A program made the position numbers and the translations under genes. Positions 23,227 through 34,728 of a DNA stretch of 64,000 bases are shown here, piece by piece. The stretch spans positions 1-64,000 of the forward strand of contig JASANE010003114.1 in assembly GCA_030248225.1 (NCBI GenBank). The letters are read 5' to 3'. Numbering within the stretch: the stretch's first letter is position 1; each line of letters opens with the position of its first letter. This stretch comes from Trileptium ribeirensis. Taxonomy: Eukaryota; Nematoda; Enoplea; Enoplida; Thoracostomopsidae. The notes below the pieces were generated by a model. That model was given only the letters and a program-made list of their open reading frames with translations, was not told where the DNA came from and ran no database searches.

Positions 23227-23947
23227 GCAGTAGTGCCTAAAATGCAGTATTAAGTATTAAGATTAATAATAAAATTCAATCTATTATTATTATCGAATTA
23301 AATAGTTTAGTTAGCACTGCGAAAGCGACATCCTTATTGTTGGCGAGCATAGAAGTTGTTTGCAAACATCGCAACGAATAGCTACAAATATGCACCAAAT
23401 ACCAAATTGTTAAAGACAATGCTTTGACAATATTTATAGCCAAAGATGTCCGAATTAACGCGTGATATCAATTCACAGCATTCACGACTTGAGGATATTG
23501 TCTAGCTTTACGAAAAAATAAATTACGGAGTAAAATTTGTTTTATAGCCACGCGTGGGCAACTATAAAAGTAGGAACCTACCGATGCCATGTTATTCAAA
23601 TTTTGAGCAAATAAGTGCACAATTTAACCCGCTCGATTCGCGCAGCATAATACGCAGAACCCACCACAAAGCCCACTGTTCATTCGCTGCTTGGTCGCCG
23701 AAAAAGCCATAGTCATTTCTGCGCGTATTTTGCTCACTAGCAAGCTCTTAGGAAACATAAATTCGATGAAAAGTTATTAATCGTTGTGTACTCAATGGTT
23801 ATAGCAGCACATTTATACAGTATCAGAAGACCCATATATTTTCATTGGTTACAGATATATGACCGCTTTTTGTGCATTTCGGGCCTCATGGCCTATTTTA
23901 AAACATATTTTACCTAATCCTATAATTATCTAACTACTACTATAGTA

Positions 23948-24343
23948 CTGGGCTCTCTAAATTGGGGGAGGGGTGGGGGGCCTGGCATTTTTCGGTTCCC
24001 CATGGTTCAGAACAGGTGCCCCCCGGTTCATGCCCCCTGGCAAAATTTTAGGCTCCCGCCGGTTCACCGCCTCTAGGAAAATTTTTTGTTTCCAATCGAT
24101 CCAAAGTACAAAAAATATGATCAAAATTTGTATTAAAATTCCGTTGTGGAGCCAAAAAATTCGAAAAATTTATCAAAATTTGCTTCAAAATCGTTTTTCT
24201 CTCCATCGAAACCATTTTGGCAATGTTTCTGAAATGATTTTTAACCGTTTTTCTGTTGGTAAAATGCAAACTGGTAAAATCGGGTGCACCCGGTTCGAAA
24301 CCAGGGCCCATCTAGCAAAATTTTAGCGAGTGGAGAGCCCAGT
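23948..24343. mobile_element. ~0.4-kb MITE, CTGGGCTCTC family, copy 2 (inverted)
   Basis: Ends ctgggctctc and gagagcccag with TA on both sides. The internal sequence is the reverse complement of the copy at 16396-16806 (for example ggggcctggcattttt versus aaaaatgccaggggcc). The two copies lie in the introns on either side of exon 6. Confidence 0.85.
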
Positions 24344-25837
24344 AATACTGCCTCATGCTCAACAAATTTATCCCAAGAAAGCCGCTATATTTTCATCAGT
24401 CATGGAGAAACGGCCGTTTTCGTGTATTTCAGGTACCATAGGCCCATTCTAAAACATTTACGGCCGTAATTGTGATCCAATAGCTAACCGCGTGGAAAAG
24501 GTTTATACATACTCTTACAAAAGCCCATTTCTCTACAAAATTAAGCTTAATCGCTCTATAAAATTTAGCCGATTTGGCTTAAATTAAGTGCTTCCACAGC
24601 TGAGATACACTAGTGTACGAAAGTTAAGACACTGCAAATGAGAGTAATGGATACTACGAGGAAAAATTCTACAGGCTGACAGCACCGAAAATTCAACATA
24701 ATGTACGAACTACGACTGCTCCAACAATGTCCGAGTGGTAAGAATTTGTTCGTTAACAATCAACCCTAATGAATGAAACGTCATTTCGATACTTTCCTGA
24801 ACATATAACTACATTATACAATCGTTATGTATCATTAACTTCGGCTACGCTCTACTTCCAACATAGTCACTTATTTCCGATATTGAGCGAAAAATCATAT
24901 AGTGCCGTGGACGAATCCTTATAACGAAATGTTATTCTTAACGCTGGAATACCAGGCTTAAAAGATTTTAGGCTCTAGATAAAAATCTCGATAATACCAC
25001 ACTGAATAAAAATTAAATAAGTGACTTACTATCTAAACGCAGTGTTGATAGATCTGAAATTTGTGTTTTACAGATGACTAAAACGGCTAACATGGGTAAA
25101 ATCAAAGGATTTGGATTGACATTTTACAAAATCAATTTTCCTTATACAAAATTAAAATTTCAATGAAGCCGCAACATTACACATTACAAATATTGGAAAA
25201 ACCAATGTAATAATAATATTATTTCAACCTAACAAATGAATAAAATAACAACTTTGAAACTAGGTACACAATAGTGAACGCTGGCCTATATGTAATATCT
25301 GTCGCGTTACGAACGAACGAACATAGAACAGAAATCAATAAAATTTACTTATCCGCGGACAAAACTCGAGCAAATTTCGAACGCTCTAGTACATATAATT
25401 AAAAAAAACGTGCTAAAAATTACGAACAATCTCGTTGACATTTCTAATCAAATTTGAAATTTTTTAACAAACATCGAACGAACGACAAGGAAACTTTGAA
25501 CGAAAAGGGATCGCCTCTGGCTAGTGCTGCAGTATAAATTTAAATAATGTGACGAGGTAAAATCCAACTTCTTAACCCTTTAACTGCTGCAGATGTTCGA
25601 CAAACTAATTATGATTAAACGTGTTGTACGAACCAAATTCGGCGAATACTTCACGATTTTAAACATCTTACCGCTTAAGGATCGGAACAATAGCTCCGAT
25701 ATAGTTCAATGGTTAGTAAATGAGACTTTCACTATGAGATACTTTTATCGGAGTGCGACACCTCAGGACGACCAATAATTCTTCATTGATATGTAAAATA
25801 GAAATGATTCAGGACGCAAAAGTTTAAACTACCATGC
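24344..25837 (-). other. Intron sequence with cgaacgaa-rich relic
   Basis: Mostly unique. Around 25310-25520 repeated acgaacgaac/tcgaacg motifs resemble the interiors of the short elements seen elsewhere, but no clean ends were found. Confidence 0.4.
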
Positions 25838-26296
25838 GTGAGTCCACTTTAGGTGCGTACACCAGGGTTGTTCTTTTGTCAAAATCGCGAAACGCCTTGT
25901 TCGCGTTTACATTTCTACAATCGGTATTCGCATTTTAGGGAATGCGACCAAGCGCCTTGCGATATACGAATGGAAATTGCATACGCGCATATTTCTCCAT
26001 TTCGCACGGTTGTCCGTGCCCACCAGATGGTATGCTAAATCGGACAGCTACATATGTTTGCGGTCTATGTGTGCATTGTAGTATACGCCAAAAAACGCGA
26101 TAACCAATCGCGTTTTCTCGTGTACGTGGTCGGAAAAAACCGATGCTACACGAACAGGAAAAATACAGGTTGCTATATTACAAATCTTTGCTAGCGTACA
26201 TAAGGAAAAACTCTTTGTTCGCGTACACTCATTGTTTTTACGATTCCGATCGGACTTGACAGTACAACAATCCAAACGCACCTAAAGTGGACTCAC
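25838..26296. mobile_element. 459-bp MITE with GTGAGTCCACTTTAGGTGCG ends
   Basis: The left end gtgagtccactttaggtgcg and right end cgcacctaaagtggactcac are perfect 20-bp inverted repeats. The interior has gttcgcgtttac/cgcgtacac motifs in opposite halves. The target duplication is unclear and no transposase fragment is present, so the superfamily is open. Confidence 0.85.
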
Positions 26297-26496
26297 ACGC
26301 ATAACGCACTGTTGTTATGCTTAAAACTCGGTCGGTAAGTGTAAATATTACATCTATTTGATTGTTTACGAACATGATGAACATAACCAAGCATTCCATG
26401 GTATACGTGGTGTTGATTGCCTTAAGGTTGCACACATTTTGACACATTTTCAATATAGATGTAAACTATTCGCCAGAAATCTGGCTTCTGCAAAGT

Positions 26497-26885
26497 AGAG
26501 TTGGGACGGGGACTCCCTGGCAAAAACAGATGCACCGAAATAGGGGGCCCTGGCCAAAAACCTCCTAACAAAACTTTTGGCTTCCCCCGGTAAACACACC
26601 CCAGATGACCTATAAAAATCACAATTTTTTTACAAAAATTCATTTCTGAAGTTAAAAATATGACTAGTTTTAGAAAAAAACTTGGTCGAAAAGTTGATTT
26701 TTATTTCATTAAAGACGTTTTTGCACCGTTTCTGGGGCTATTTATTGACAATCTTAGAGTTTTTCGCTAAAAAATATTAGATTTTAAACATTTTTAAATT
26801 TCGACCCTCAAGTTGGCGCCCTAGTTTATCCTTTTAGCAAAATCCGGTGCCCCAGTTCCGAAATTTTGAGCGAATGGAGAAGCCA
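26497..26885. mobile_element. Diverged third copy of the CTGGGCTCTC-type MITE
   Basis: The right part (aaattttgagcgaatggaga) mirrors the left end of the copy at 16396 (tctccattcgctgaaaattt), and the left part has the ggactccctggcaaaaac / gggggccctggcc type of GC-rich blocks. Ends are approximate. Confidence 0.55.
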
Positions 26886-27307
26886 CAAAATAAGGGTCAC
26901 CTTATGAACGAACGAACGAACATCGAACATAAATCGAACAAAATTTATTCTCGAACGACAGTAGGACAATTTTCTAACTGCTCTCCAACAAATAAATTAA
27001 AAAACAAGCCAAAATTTCGAGCACGTCTGGAACAAAATTCGAACCCATTTTGAATAAAATTTATCGAACGAACATCGGGCGAATATAAAACGAACAGCAA
27101 TATTTTCTGGCGTGTACTGTATGTTGGTGATTAGATTGTGGCTACATTTCGTGGTTGCTGAATACGATAAAAGAAATTGTATAAGTGGTATGCATCAAAT
27201 AAGAATGTGCTAGTAGCCTACAAAGTACATTGTATAGTACATATGTTTTATTAAAACTGACTTTTTAATCTATAATTATTTCTCTTAACATTTGAGCTTT
27301 ATAAATT

Positions 27308-27690
27308 TCAAGAGTTTTTGTCTTTTTGATCATTGGATGATGAAGTAAAGAATTCTACGATTTTGATATATGATTGAAAAAGCTGTAGCGTCGCCGTTAA
27401 TGCCCTGTCATTGTCGGTATGTTGTGTAATTGTGGAACTTAAAAGAGCCGAATTTAAACGTTGCAATGCAATAGTAACTAAGTCCAGATTAGGCGCAATC
27501 GCTCCGTTTCCCCTCGCTGTGCGAGTAGCTAACGATTGTTGTGGTTGCACTCGGCGGAATAAGAACAAACATTTTTGTTTTAACTTGTTGAACGAAATTT
27601 TGTTTCAAAGCAAGCGACATTATATTTAATGATTCGCTTTTTGCCATTTCCAACGCGACTGTCGGACTCAAACGCGAAAACAAAACCTGT
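27308..27690 (-). pseudogene. Unrecognised coding-like region, two overlapping frames
   Basis: The first frame reads ALEMAKSESLNIMSLALKQN; about 120 bases on, the open frame shifts to one containing NLDLVTIALQRLNSALLSST and ends in a TAG after SSSNDQKDKNS. The composition and helical look suggest an old coding sequence with a frameshift, or two exons. I cannot assign a family. It lies just before the MITE-derived array and does not fit the co-Smad splice pattern. Confidence 0.25.
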
Positions 27691-27702
27691 GCATAATAAT
27701 AT

Positions 27703-27850
27703 AGTTAGGGACAGAAATAAAAGCAAAATAATGATCTTTCTCGAAGATCTCGCGAAAAATTAGAGGCTATTCAACTGTATTCCCTAAATTTTTAAAAAGC
27801 TGTTTACGAGTATTTGGGCGGACATATTGCTTTTATTCTGTCCTTAACTG
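27703..27850. mobile_element. ~148-bp MITE, founder-like copy at the edge of the array
   Basis: The left end agttagggacagaaataaaa (after TA) and the right end tttattctgtccttaactg + TA are inverted repeats. The interior runs through cgaaaaattag to gtttacgagtatttgggcgg. Its right 50 bases equal part of the following tandem unit. Confidence 0.75.
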
Positions 27851-29385
27851 TACATAATATAGATAATGTGCATAAATTATACTGAAAAAAGAGCTGTTTA
27901 CGAGTATTTGGGCGGACATATTGCTCTTATTCTGTCCTTAACTGTACCTACTATCGATAATATGCACAAATTATACTGAAAAAAAGAGCTGTTTACGAGT
28001 ATTTGGGCGGACATATTGCTTTTATTCTGTCCTTAACTGTACATAATATAGATAATGTGCATAAATTATACTGAAAAAAGAGCTGTTTACGAGTATTTGG
28101 GCGGACATATTGCTCTTATTCTGTCCGTAACTGTACATGCTATCGATAATATGCACAAATTATACTGAAAAAAAGAGCTGTTTACGAGTATTTGGGCGGA
28201 CATATTGCTCTTATTCTGGCCTTAACTGTACATAATATCAATAATGTGCATAAATTATACTGCAAAAAACAGCTGTTTACGAGTATTTGGGCGGCCATAT
28301 TGCTTTTATTCTGTCCTTAACTGTACATAACATCGATAATATGCATAAATTAAACTAAAAAAAGATCTGTTTACGAGTATTTGAGCGGACATATTGCTTT
28401 TATTCTGTCCTAACTGTACATAATATGGATAGAGTGCATAAATTATACTGAAAAATAGCAGTTTACGAGTATTTGGGCGGACATATTGCTTTTATTCTGT
28501 CCTTAGTACATAATATGAATAATGTGCATAAATTATACTGAAAAAAGCTGTTTACGAGTATTTGGGCGGACATATTGCTCTTATTCTGTCCTTAACTGTA
28601 CATAATATTAATAATGTGCATAAATTATACTGAAAAAAGAGCTGTTTAAGAGTATTTGGGCGGACATATTGCTTTTATTCTGTCCTTAACTGTACATAAC
28701 ATCGATAATATGCATAAATTAAACTAAAAAAGAGCTGTTTACGAGTATTTGAGCGGACATATTGCTTTTATTCTGTCCTTAACTGTACATAATATCGATA
28801 ATATGCATAAATTAAACTAAAAAAGCTGTTTACGAGTATTTGAGCGGACATATTGGTTTTATTCTGTCCTAACTGTACATAATATGGATAATGTGCATAA
28901 ATTATACTAAAAAAGAGCTGTTTACGAGTATTTGGGCGGACATATTGCTTTTATTCTGTCCTTAACTGTACATAATATTAATAATGTGCATAAATTATAC
29001 TGAAAAAGACCTGTTTACGAGTATTTGGGCGGACATATTGCTTTTAATCTGTCCTTAACTCTACATAATATGGATAATGTGCATAAATTATACTGAAAAA
29101 AGAGCAGTTTAAGAGTATTTGGGCGGACATATTACTTTTATTCTGTCCTTAACTGTACATAATATGAATAGTGTGCATAACCTATACCGAAAAAAGCTGT
29201 TTACGAGTATTTGGGGAGGACATGTTACTTTTATTCTGTCTTTAACTGCACATAATATGGATAATGTGCATAAACTATCTTGAAAAAAGCTGTTTACGAG
29301 TATTTGGGGAGGACATATTGCTTTTATTCAGTCTGTAACTGTACATAATATATAATATGCATAAATTATACTGAAAAACGTTAAG
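27795..29385. repeat. ~93-bp tandem array, 17 units, derived from a MITE end
   Basis: Each unit has ctgtttacgagtatttgggc, ggacatattgcttttattct, gtccttaactgtacataata, then a taatgtgcataaattatact tail. The first half is the right end of the MITE at 27703-27850 and the second half is its flanking DNA. Unit length varies from about 88 to 97. The array stops about 40 bases from exon 5. Confidence 0.95.
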
Positions 29386-29427
29386 TAAATGAAAAACGCA
29401 TCCTATAAGCAGCTACACACGGCTTAC

Positions 29428-29611
29428 CAATATTTCCAATACCCGGAGCAACAACACGTTCGTAATGATAAGGATTGACGCAAACAAGATCTAATTTTAG
29501 GTCGAACGCATACTGACATTGCTTGATATGTTTCAGCTCGTTTTTATGCAAGTCGTGCCAGCGCCAAATTCGTGCGTATATGACATGGGGAAAACCTTTC
29601 TTCCCAGCAAC
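29428..29611 (-). CDS. Med: Co-Smad exon 5: end of the MH1 domain
   Basis: 61 codons plus one base; acceptor cgtttag, donor gtaagc after ATT G (phase 1). The peptide begins [18 protein letters not shown], the second strand of the DNA-binding hairpin, and ends [18 protein letters not shown]. The remaining zinc ligands are present: Cys about 828, Cys about 840 and His about 845, with spacings of 44, 12 and 5 residues from the first Cys, the same as human Smad4 71/115/127/132. The Lys of the hairpin is kept. Zinc and DNA binding should therefore be intact. The usual IDLSGL motif after the PG is replaced by GN-I, so the linker diverges immediately after the domain. Confidence 0.95.
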
Positions 29612-29899
29612 CTAAACGTTGAATATTATACGATATAAATATCATAGCACTAGATATAGTTCCTCACCCAATTCCAAACAGTCAATATTCTACTATGATA
29701 TATTGTGACAAAACGGAGCAAGGCTTAGATTTTTGGACACGATGTGATAAGCGTAACATTTACCGCATTAGGTTTCAATCCTATCATCGATTAAATTATT
29801 ACAAAATTCGAAACTACATATGAACTGTTTTCATAAAAATACTATTACCGACATACTACAATAATAATAACTACCGTACTAGTGGTAATCCGTCAAGGT

Positions 29900-30139
29900 A
29901 AAGAGTGCATTAGAGAAGAGTATGACACTTTCCTGCACTCACATGTAAACCCGTGTTTGATGACGCGGGCGTTTTAGCCCTGATCCCGACCCCCATCCAA
30001 CATTTTTTGGGGGCGGTGTCGTCATGGACAGACCCTCCAAAAACTGGGAGGGGGGCCAGGCCGAAAATGCTCGCGTTATGAAACACGGGTTTACATGTGA
30101 GTGCAGGAAAGTGTCATACTCTTCTCTAATGCACTCTTG
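29900..30139. mobile_element. 240-bp hAT-like MITE with ~58-bp inverted ends
   Basis: The left arm aaagagtgcattagagaaga... and its complement at the right end match over roughly 58 bases. Both sides carry gtcaaggt, an 8-bp target duplication (29892-29899 and 30140-30147), as in hAT elements. It lies in the intron between the two MH1 exons 4 and 5. Confidence 0.9.
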
Positions 30140-30315
30140 GTCAAGGTGATTGGAGTTATCTATATGTCAAACAGCTAAGTAAAAGGTAGCGAACCTACGT
30201 CTTTCTTATCAGTGAATTACATACATTACCGTGCACGCTGTTCAAGTGAAACACATTTATTATAGCGTTTTCAGGAATGAAAAAATGCGTGGTAAAATGT
30301 ATACATATATTATAT

Positions 30316-30371
30316 CAAGAGTGCATTAGGGAAGAGTATGACACTTCCCTGCACTCACATGTAAACCCGTG
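30316..30371. mobile_element. Solo arm of the hAT-like MITE
   Basis: caagagtgcattagggaaga through gtaaacccgtg matches one arm of the element at 29900-30139 with two or three differences. No partner arm is adjacent. It lies 43 bases from the exon 4 donor. Confidence 0.85.
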
Positions 30372-30414
30372 CAAATATCTAAACTATTATTTCGCCAGCC
30401 ATAAATTATTTTAC

Positions 30415-30576
30415 CTGTAGGCGACCGTCAAGCGTTCGCTGAATCGTAACACATTTCGTTTGATGAGCGCCACCAGTTGTGACTGCTGTAATTACTGCGT
30501 CGAGCTCATCGCCTTTGTCTTTAAGTTTTTTAATCAGGCTCTCGATTGCACGACGTGAAAAGGTCTCTTCGCCGCT
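30415..30576 (-). CDS. Med: Co-Smad exon 4: MH1 domain, middle
   Basis: 54 codons, phase 0 at both ends, acceptor atattgcag and donor gtaaaa. The peptide runs from [18 protein letters not shown] to [12 protein letters not shown]. It is the helix 1/helix 2 part of the MH1 domain, with the Smad4 signature [14 protein letters not shown]. The Cys of KCVTIQR (about residue 784) corresponds to the first zinc ligand (Cys71 in human Smad4). The Arg and Gln of GRLQ start the DNA-contacting beta hairpin that reads Smad-binding elements. A solo arm of a hAT-like element lies about 45 bases inside the following intron. Confidence 0.95.
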
Positions 30577-31387
30577 CTGCAATATTATACACAAACACAA
30601 TGCATCGTATGTAATTATGCTCCCGCTACTGCGGCGGTGGGAACAAAGGGGTCCTAAACGGCCTAACCACCTTGTTGAAATCGCCGCGATCGGCATACTC
30701 TACGAGTTTTGGGTTGCATCGGGTAATTTTGAAATTATTCTACATGTGGAGTTACTAGTAAAATTTTATTTTATCGCTTTTCCGTTCTTAAACAGATAAA
30801 GCCGAGTACCATCTTGTTTTGTCGCTAAGTACATAACACTTCAGAGAACAATGTAGTCACTGTAACAGCCAATTCCAAATTCAAAAATTTTGTTCGCGAA
30901 CGCAGTACGACTGATTGTAAAATGATGTAGTTTATGTTGGTAACACAATGGTCCTGCTTGTTATTTTACCATGATTACGCTTCACAATTCACAAAGTGGC
31001 AACTTGCATTCCGAGTTTTCGGTAAGTCAACAGATTTCGAGACATGCGAAATATGAATATGCACTTTAACATAAAAATTGATAGCGCTTGGTGCGTAGCT
31101 GCAATTCGGATTCATATTTTTACGTGTACTTTAGACCATTGAGTAATAATGTACAGCTAAATCACAGGTTGCCCCCTAGCCCAAAATCGTTCCCATGCTT
31201 ATGGTGATACTGTAATTTAGTGCTAGTGATCAGTAAAATAGGATATGATATAATTATAAAAATTCTATTTATGCGATCTTTTCAATAAACGTAAGCTGGA
31301 AACATGGTAGAGTGGCGAGTCCCGTGATTTGGCAACTACAGTGCATTCAACAAAGACGAAATATACAATTAAGAGTTGCATTATCAA
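30577..31387 (-). other. Intron between exons 3 and 4, left part
   Basis: About 0.8 kb; no exon or element recognised. Confidence 0.5.
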
Positions 31388-31579
31388 CAGCACTCGCCAT
31401 ATATGAGTGCTCTTCGTTCCACGTTTGTTCGAAGTTTGTTAGGTAAATTCAAAATTTTGTTCGAGACGTGCTCGAAATTTTGAGGCGCTTTTTTAAGTTT
31501 GTTTGCGAGCTGTTCAAAGTTTTGATTGAGAATATTGTTCGATGGTTCGAAAGGCAGCACTCATTTGTGGCGAGCACAG
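31388..31579. mobile_element. 192-bp MITE related to the CACTCGCC family
   Basis: The left end cagcactcgccatatatgag and right end ctcatttgtggcgagcacag are inverted repeats. The interior carries gttcgaagtttgtt/ttgttcgag motifs. TA follows the right end; the left flank is not TA. Confidence 0.7.
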
Positions 31580-32563
31580 TATGAAGTCAGAAGTCATGCG
31601 TGTCTATACATACTGATAACATTATTAATTTCCAATTGTCGTTGTGCCTTTAGCGCACTAAATTCGAGAAGAATACGCGATTTTTGTACCAAATCCATAG
31701 CCCTATAGCAAAGAAGCATAACTCATTTTGCTATTTTGCCGCAAAAATATGGTCACCTACGTCTGCCTTAGTTATGTCAAACTGAAGCTTACCCCGCCAA
31801 CGGTTGAAAAGGGTTTCTGCACTATGCGACTAGTATAATGGCAATTTATTGCACATTGCTAGTTAGGCATGAAGAATCTGTTGTTGGTTTTGCCTGCTGT
31901 TTTCATTTTTGTTTCTCCTGTTTTCGATTATTAGAAAAGTCCATCAATTTTTAAGGTAGTCGTGAATTCGCCGACCGAGGCGCTTAGTATTTATTATCCT
32001 TCATGATGTGAGATAAGATTTAAATTACCGACATTTAGCAGTCTTTGAAAAACAAGTTAGCATTAAATCTCATAATAACGGTGTTCGTTTATGGCGAAGC
32101 GAATTATATAATTCTGTGAGTCAAACAAATCCAGGTTGTTCATAATAAGTATAACAAGGAGCAAGTTGTTAAACTAATAAGGCGTTTTCGTTATAAAGGT
32201 ACCTCAAATCGAAGTTTTGTCCCTCAATGGTCCAGACCATACCATTAAGTGGTATACATTGCACACCTGCGCTATATAATGAAACAAATGGTGCATGAGA
32301 CACCAATAACTAACTATAGTGTCTAAATTTACCTATTGTTTATTAGTGACGGTGTCAAGGATACCAATAAGGCGTGTAAATAACAGCATGGTGTAGTTGA
32401 CACCATAAAAATTTTATGGCGTAGTTCTACCCCATACTATTATCAACACTACACTACCTAAGTATACTGTGCCCAAAGAACCATATAATGAATGGTGGCA
32501 AAGACACACAGGGAAGGACAAAACTTCCACATGGGGTCCGTTAAAACGAAAACGCCGCATAAC

Positions 32564-33496
32564 CTGGCGATGACACATTAATGAATGAACGATCGAATTG
32601 CAAACGTCAGCCGATGCCGGCGGATGGTGGTGCGCTTGCATTATTTGAGACGACGTTAACCCGCCACCAACGATCGATCCGCCACCGGCGTATGTCGTTT
32701 GCCCTCCACTAGGGTCGGCGCCAGTAGTTGTGGCACCGTGTTGAAACGACCCTGATGCAACTTGCGACTGCATAATATGCTGCTGTTGTTGCAAGTGATG
32801 TTGCTGCTGCTGCTGCAAAATATGATTATATCCAGCGTGTCCGCCAAGGGCAGCCGCCGATACCATTTCTTGTTGTTGTTGCTGCAACCGATGAAGATGT
32901 TGTTGCTGTTGAAAATGTTGTGAATTATGATAATCAGTGACAGTTGTTGTTATGTTGTTTTCGATTTGAAGCTGTGGATTGGCAAGAATATCAGCTGCAG
33001 ATAAGTTACCACAATGCTGCTGAATTTGGTGGTGTTGTTGTTGTTGCTGAAGTGACGACGGTGAAGCAAACAGTGGAGCTCCGATCATGTCATTTCTATT
33101 TGCGGCGTGAATATGCAGCTGCTGTTGAACATGTTCACCAGTAACCAATGAAGCAGCATTGTTTATATTGTTCAATACAACGTTTTCAAACGTCGAATTA
33201 TTGTCTGCACTACCGGCATGAGCATCAGCAGTTGTTCCACCAATACTGCTCAAGCCGAAGTGAACGCCGTAATGTTTCGACTGTTGCTGGTGTATCGCTT
33301 GAAACGACGCTAAATGTCCTGCATGAATTTGGGTATGGTGCTGATCGCCGCGACCGAAAAGCTGCTGCTGAGTGATCGGAGCCACCGATTCGCAGCTGTC
33401 AAAAGAATGTTGACTGTGTGTTGTGTTGATATTACCATCAACAGTCGGACGTGATTGACCACTAAGCTTGATATTCGAAAACCGATCTTTCAACGG
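32564..33496 (-). CDS. Med: Co-Smad exon 3: Gln/His-rich segment and first part of the MH1 domain
   Basis: Acceptor aattttaag lies before 33496 and donor gttatg after CAG at 32564; both ends are phase 0 and the exon has 311 codons. Most of it is rich in Gln and His, with repeated runs of four or five Gln between His residues. The last 15 residues, DVCNSIVHSLMCHRQ, are the opening of a Smad4-type MH1 domain and match the family so closely (SIVHSLMCHRQ) that they identify the gene. In vertebrate Smad4 this segment begins near residue 15; here it begins near residue 728 if exons 1-3 are joined. There is no ATG at the exon start, so translation must begin upstream or at an internal Met. Confidence 0.9.
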
Positions 33497-34728
33497 CTTA
33501 AAATTAGATACATAATGTAAATATGAGAAAACCGATAATTTACATTATGTGGGAATTACATACTGTAAGACGTCCTCAACAATATGATTAAAATTAGAAT
33601 AGTCAATTTGATTTGGGTGCCATATATGTTTATGAGCACATTTTATAATATATGATGCATTGTCGTTACTATATTATAGTTTAATAGCTCATACATAGCA
33701 GAAAAAACAATGGGCAACCCATCTAGGTAACAACATTAAACTCGTCACCCGGATCCGTGGGTGCACATATCTAACCTGTACATTCAGTGTCAGGAATAAG
33801 AAAATTATATAACGTGGTCAGAATATCTGGTACAATGGCTGGCGTTCCATATCGAATAAATAATTGCAAGCATGTGACAACTACTATTAAGTGCTGTAAT
33901 ATATCAATGCGTAACAAGAGCCCCAGATGAGGTGTAACCGGAATGTAAATTTTCACGGAAACCTAAATCTGATACGATGTAACGAAATAGATCGAGAAAT
34001 ACTGGACCGAGATGTGCAGATCATGGCCCTAACTTTGCCATGACAGTATTATCTTTCTGGGACAACGAAACGGCTCAGAAAGCCAACAATTTGTCATGGA
34101 TTGTTTAATTTAGCGATCGTATTTTCGCAGTCGAGCGTTGAAACGAAAATGACATCCATACTGCATACCGGCGTGCACTGAGTAACACATATTGTCTACA
34201 TATTGATCGTAGACTAACCAAACTGCACTCAGTTTATATATACTCCCCAAGAGTTACTAAATATAAGACCGTTATACGCCATTCCGTAGGAATCCTGTAA
34301 ATTCTGTTTGTCTGGTTCAGAATGGAAATTACTAAAGGCGACCTACTTTCTTTCGCTGCGTTGCAGAGAATATACATTGCAAAATTACTAATTATTGTTA
34401 ATAATGCCCTTACATTATTACTTTAACAATAATCGTCTATTATTACGAACCGAAACAGTACGACAAAGTGCTTATAATATTACGATAAGCTGTGTAGGAC
34501 TCAAAAATACCATGGTATCGCGCGATTATAATGCTACAGGGTAAAAGTAAACGCATTGAGATTGTAGTAAATTATATAAAACTCATTAGTTATTTTAACT
34601 AGGCCCACCGTTCGTAGGCAACGCTATTGGAGATTGGCTACATGAAAATATAGCTAATTGCTTTTAAACAGTTTTAAAATAGGCAAGCAGTCCTTTTATA
34701 AAGTTCGTATTTACAAGCACCTACTTAC
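33497..34728 (-). other. Intron between exons 2 and 3, nothing recognised
   Basis: Unique AT-rich sequence of 1.2 kb with good splice sites at both ends; no element seen. Confidence 0.6.

Noticed and set aside
32250..32420. Clustered ggtgtc/gacacc motifs as a possible MITE
   Set aside because: Several short inverted motifs are seen, but no pair gives convincing ends or a target duplication.
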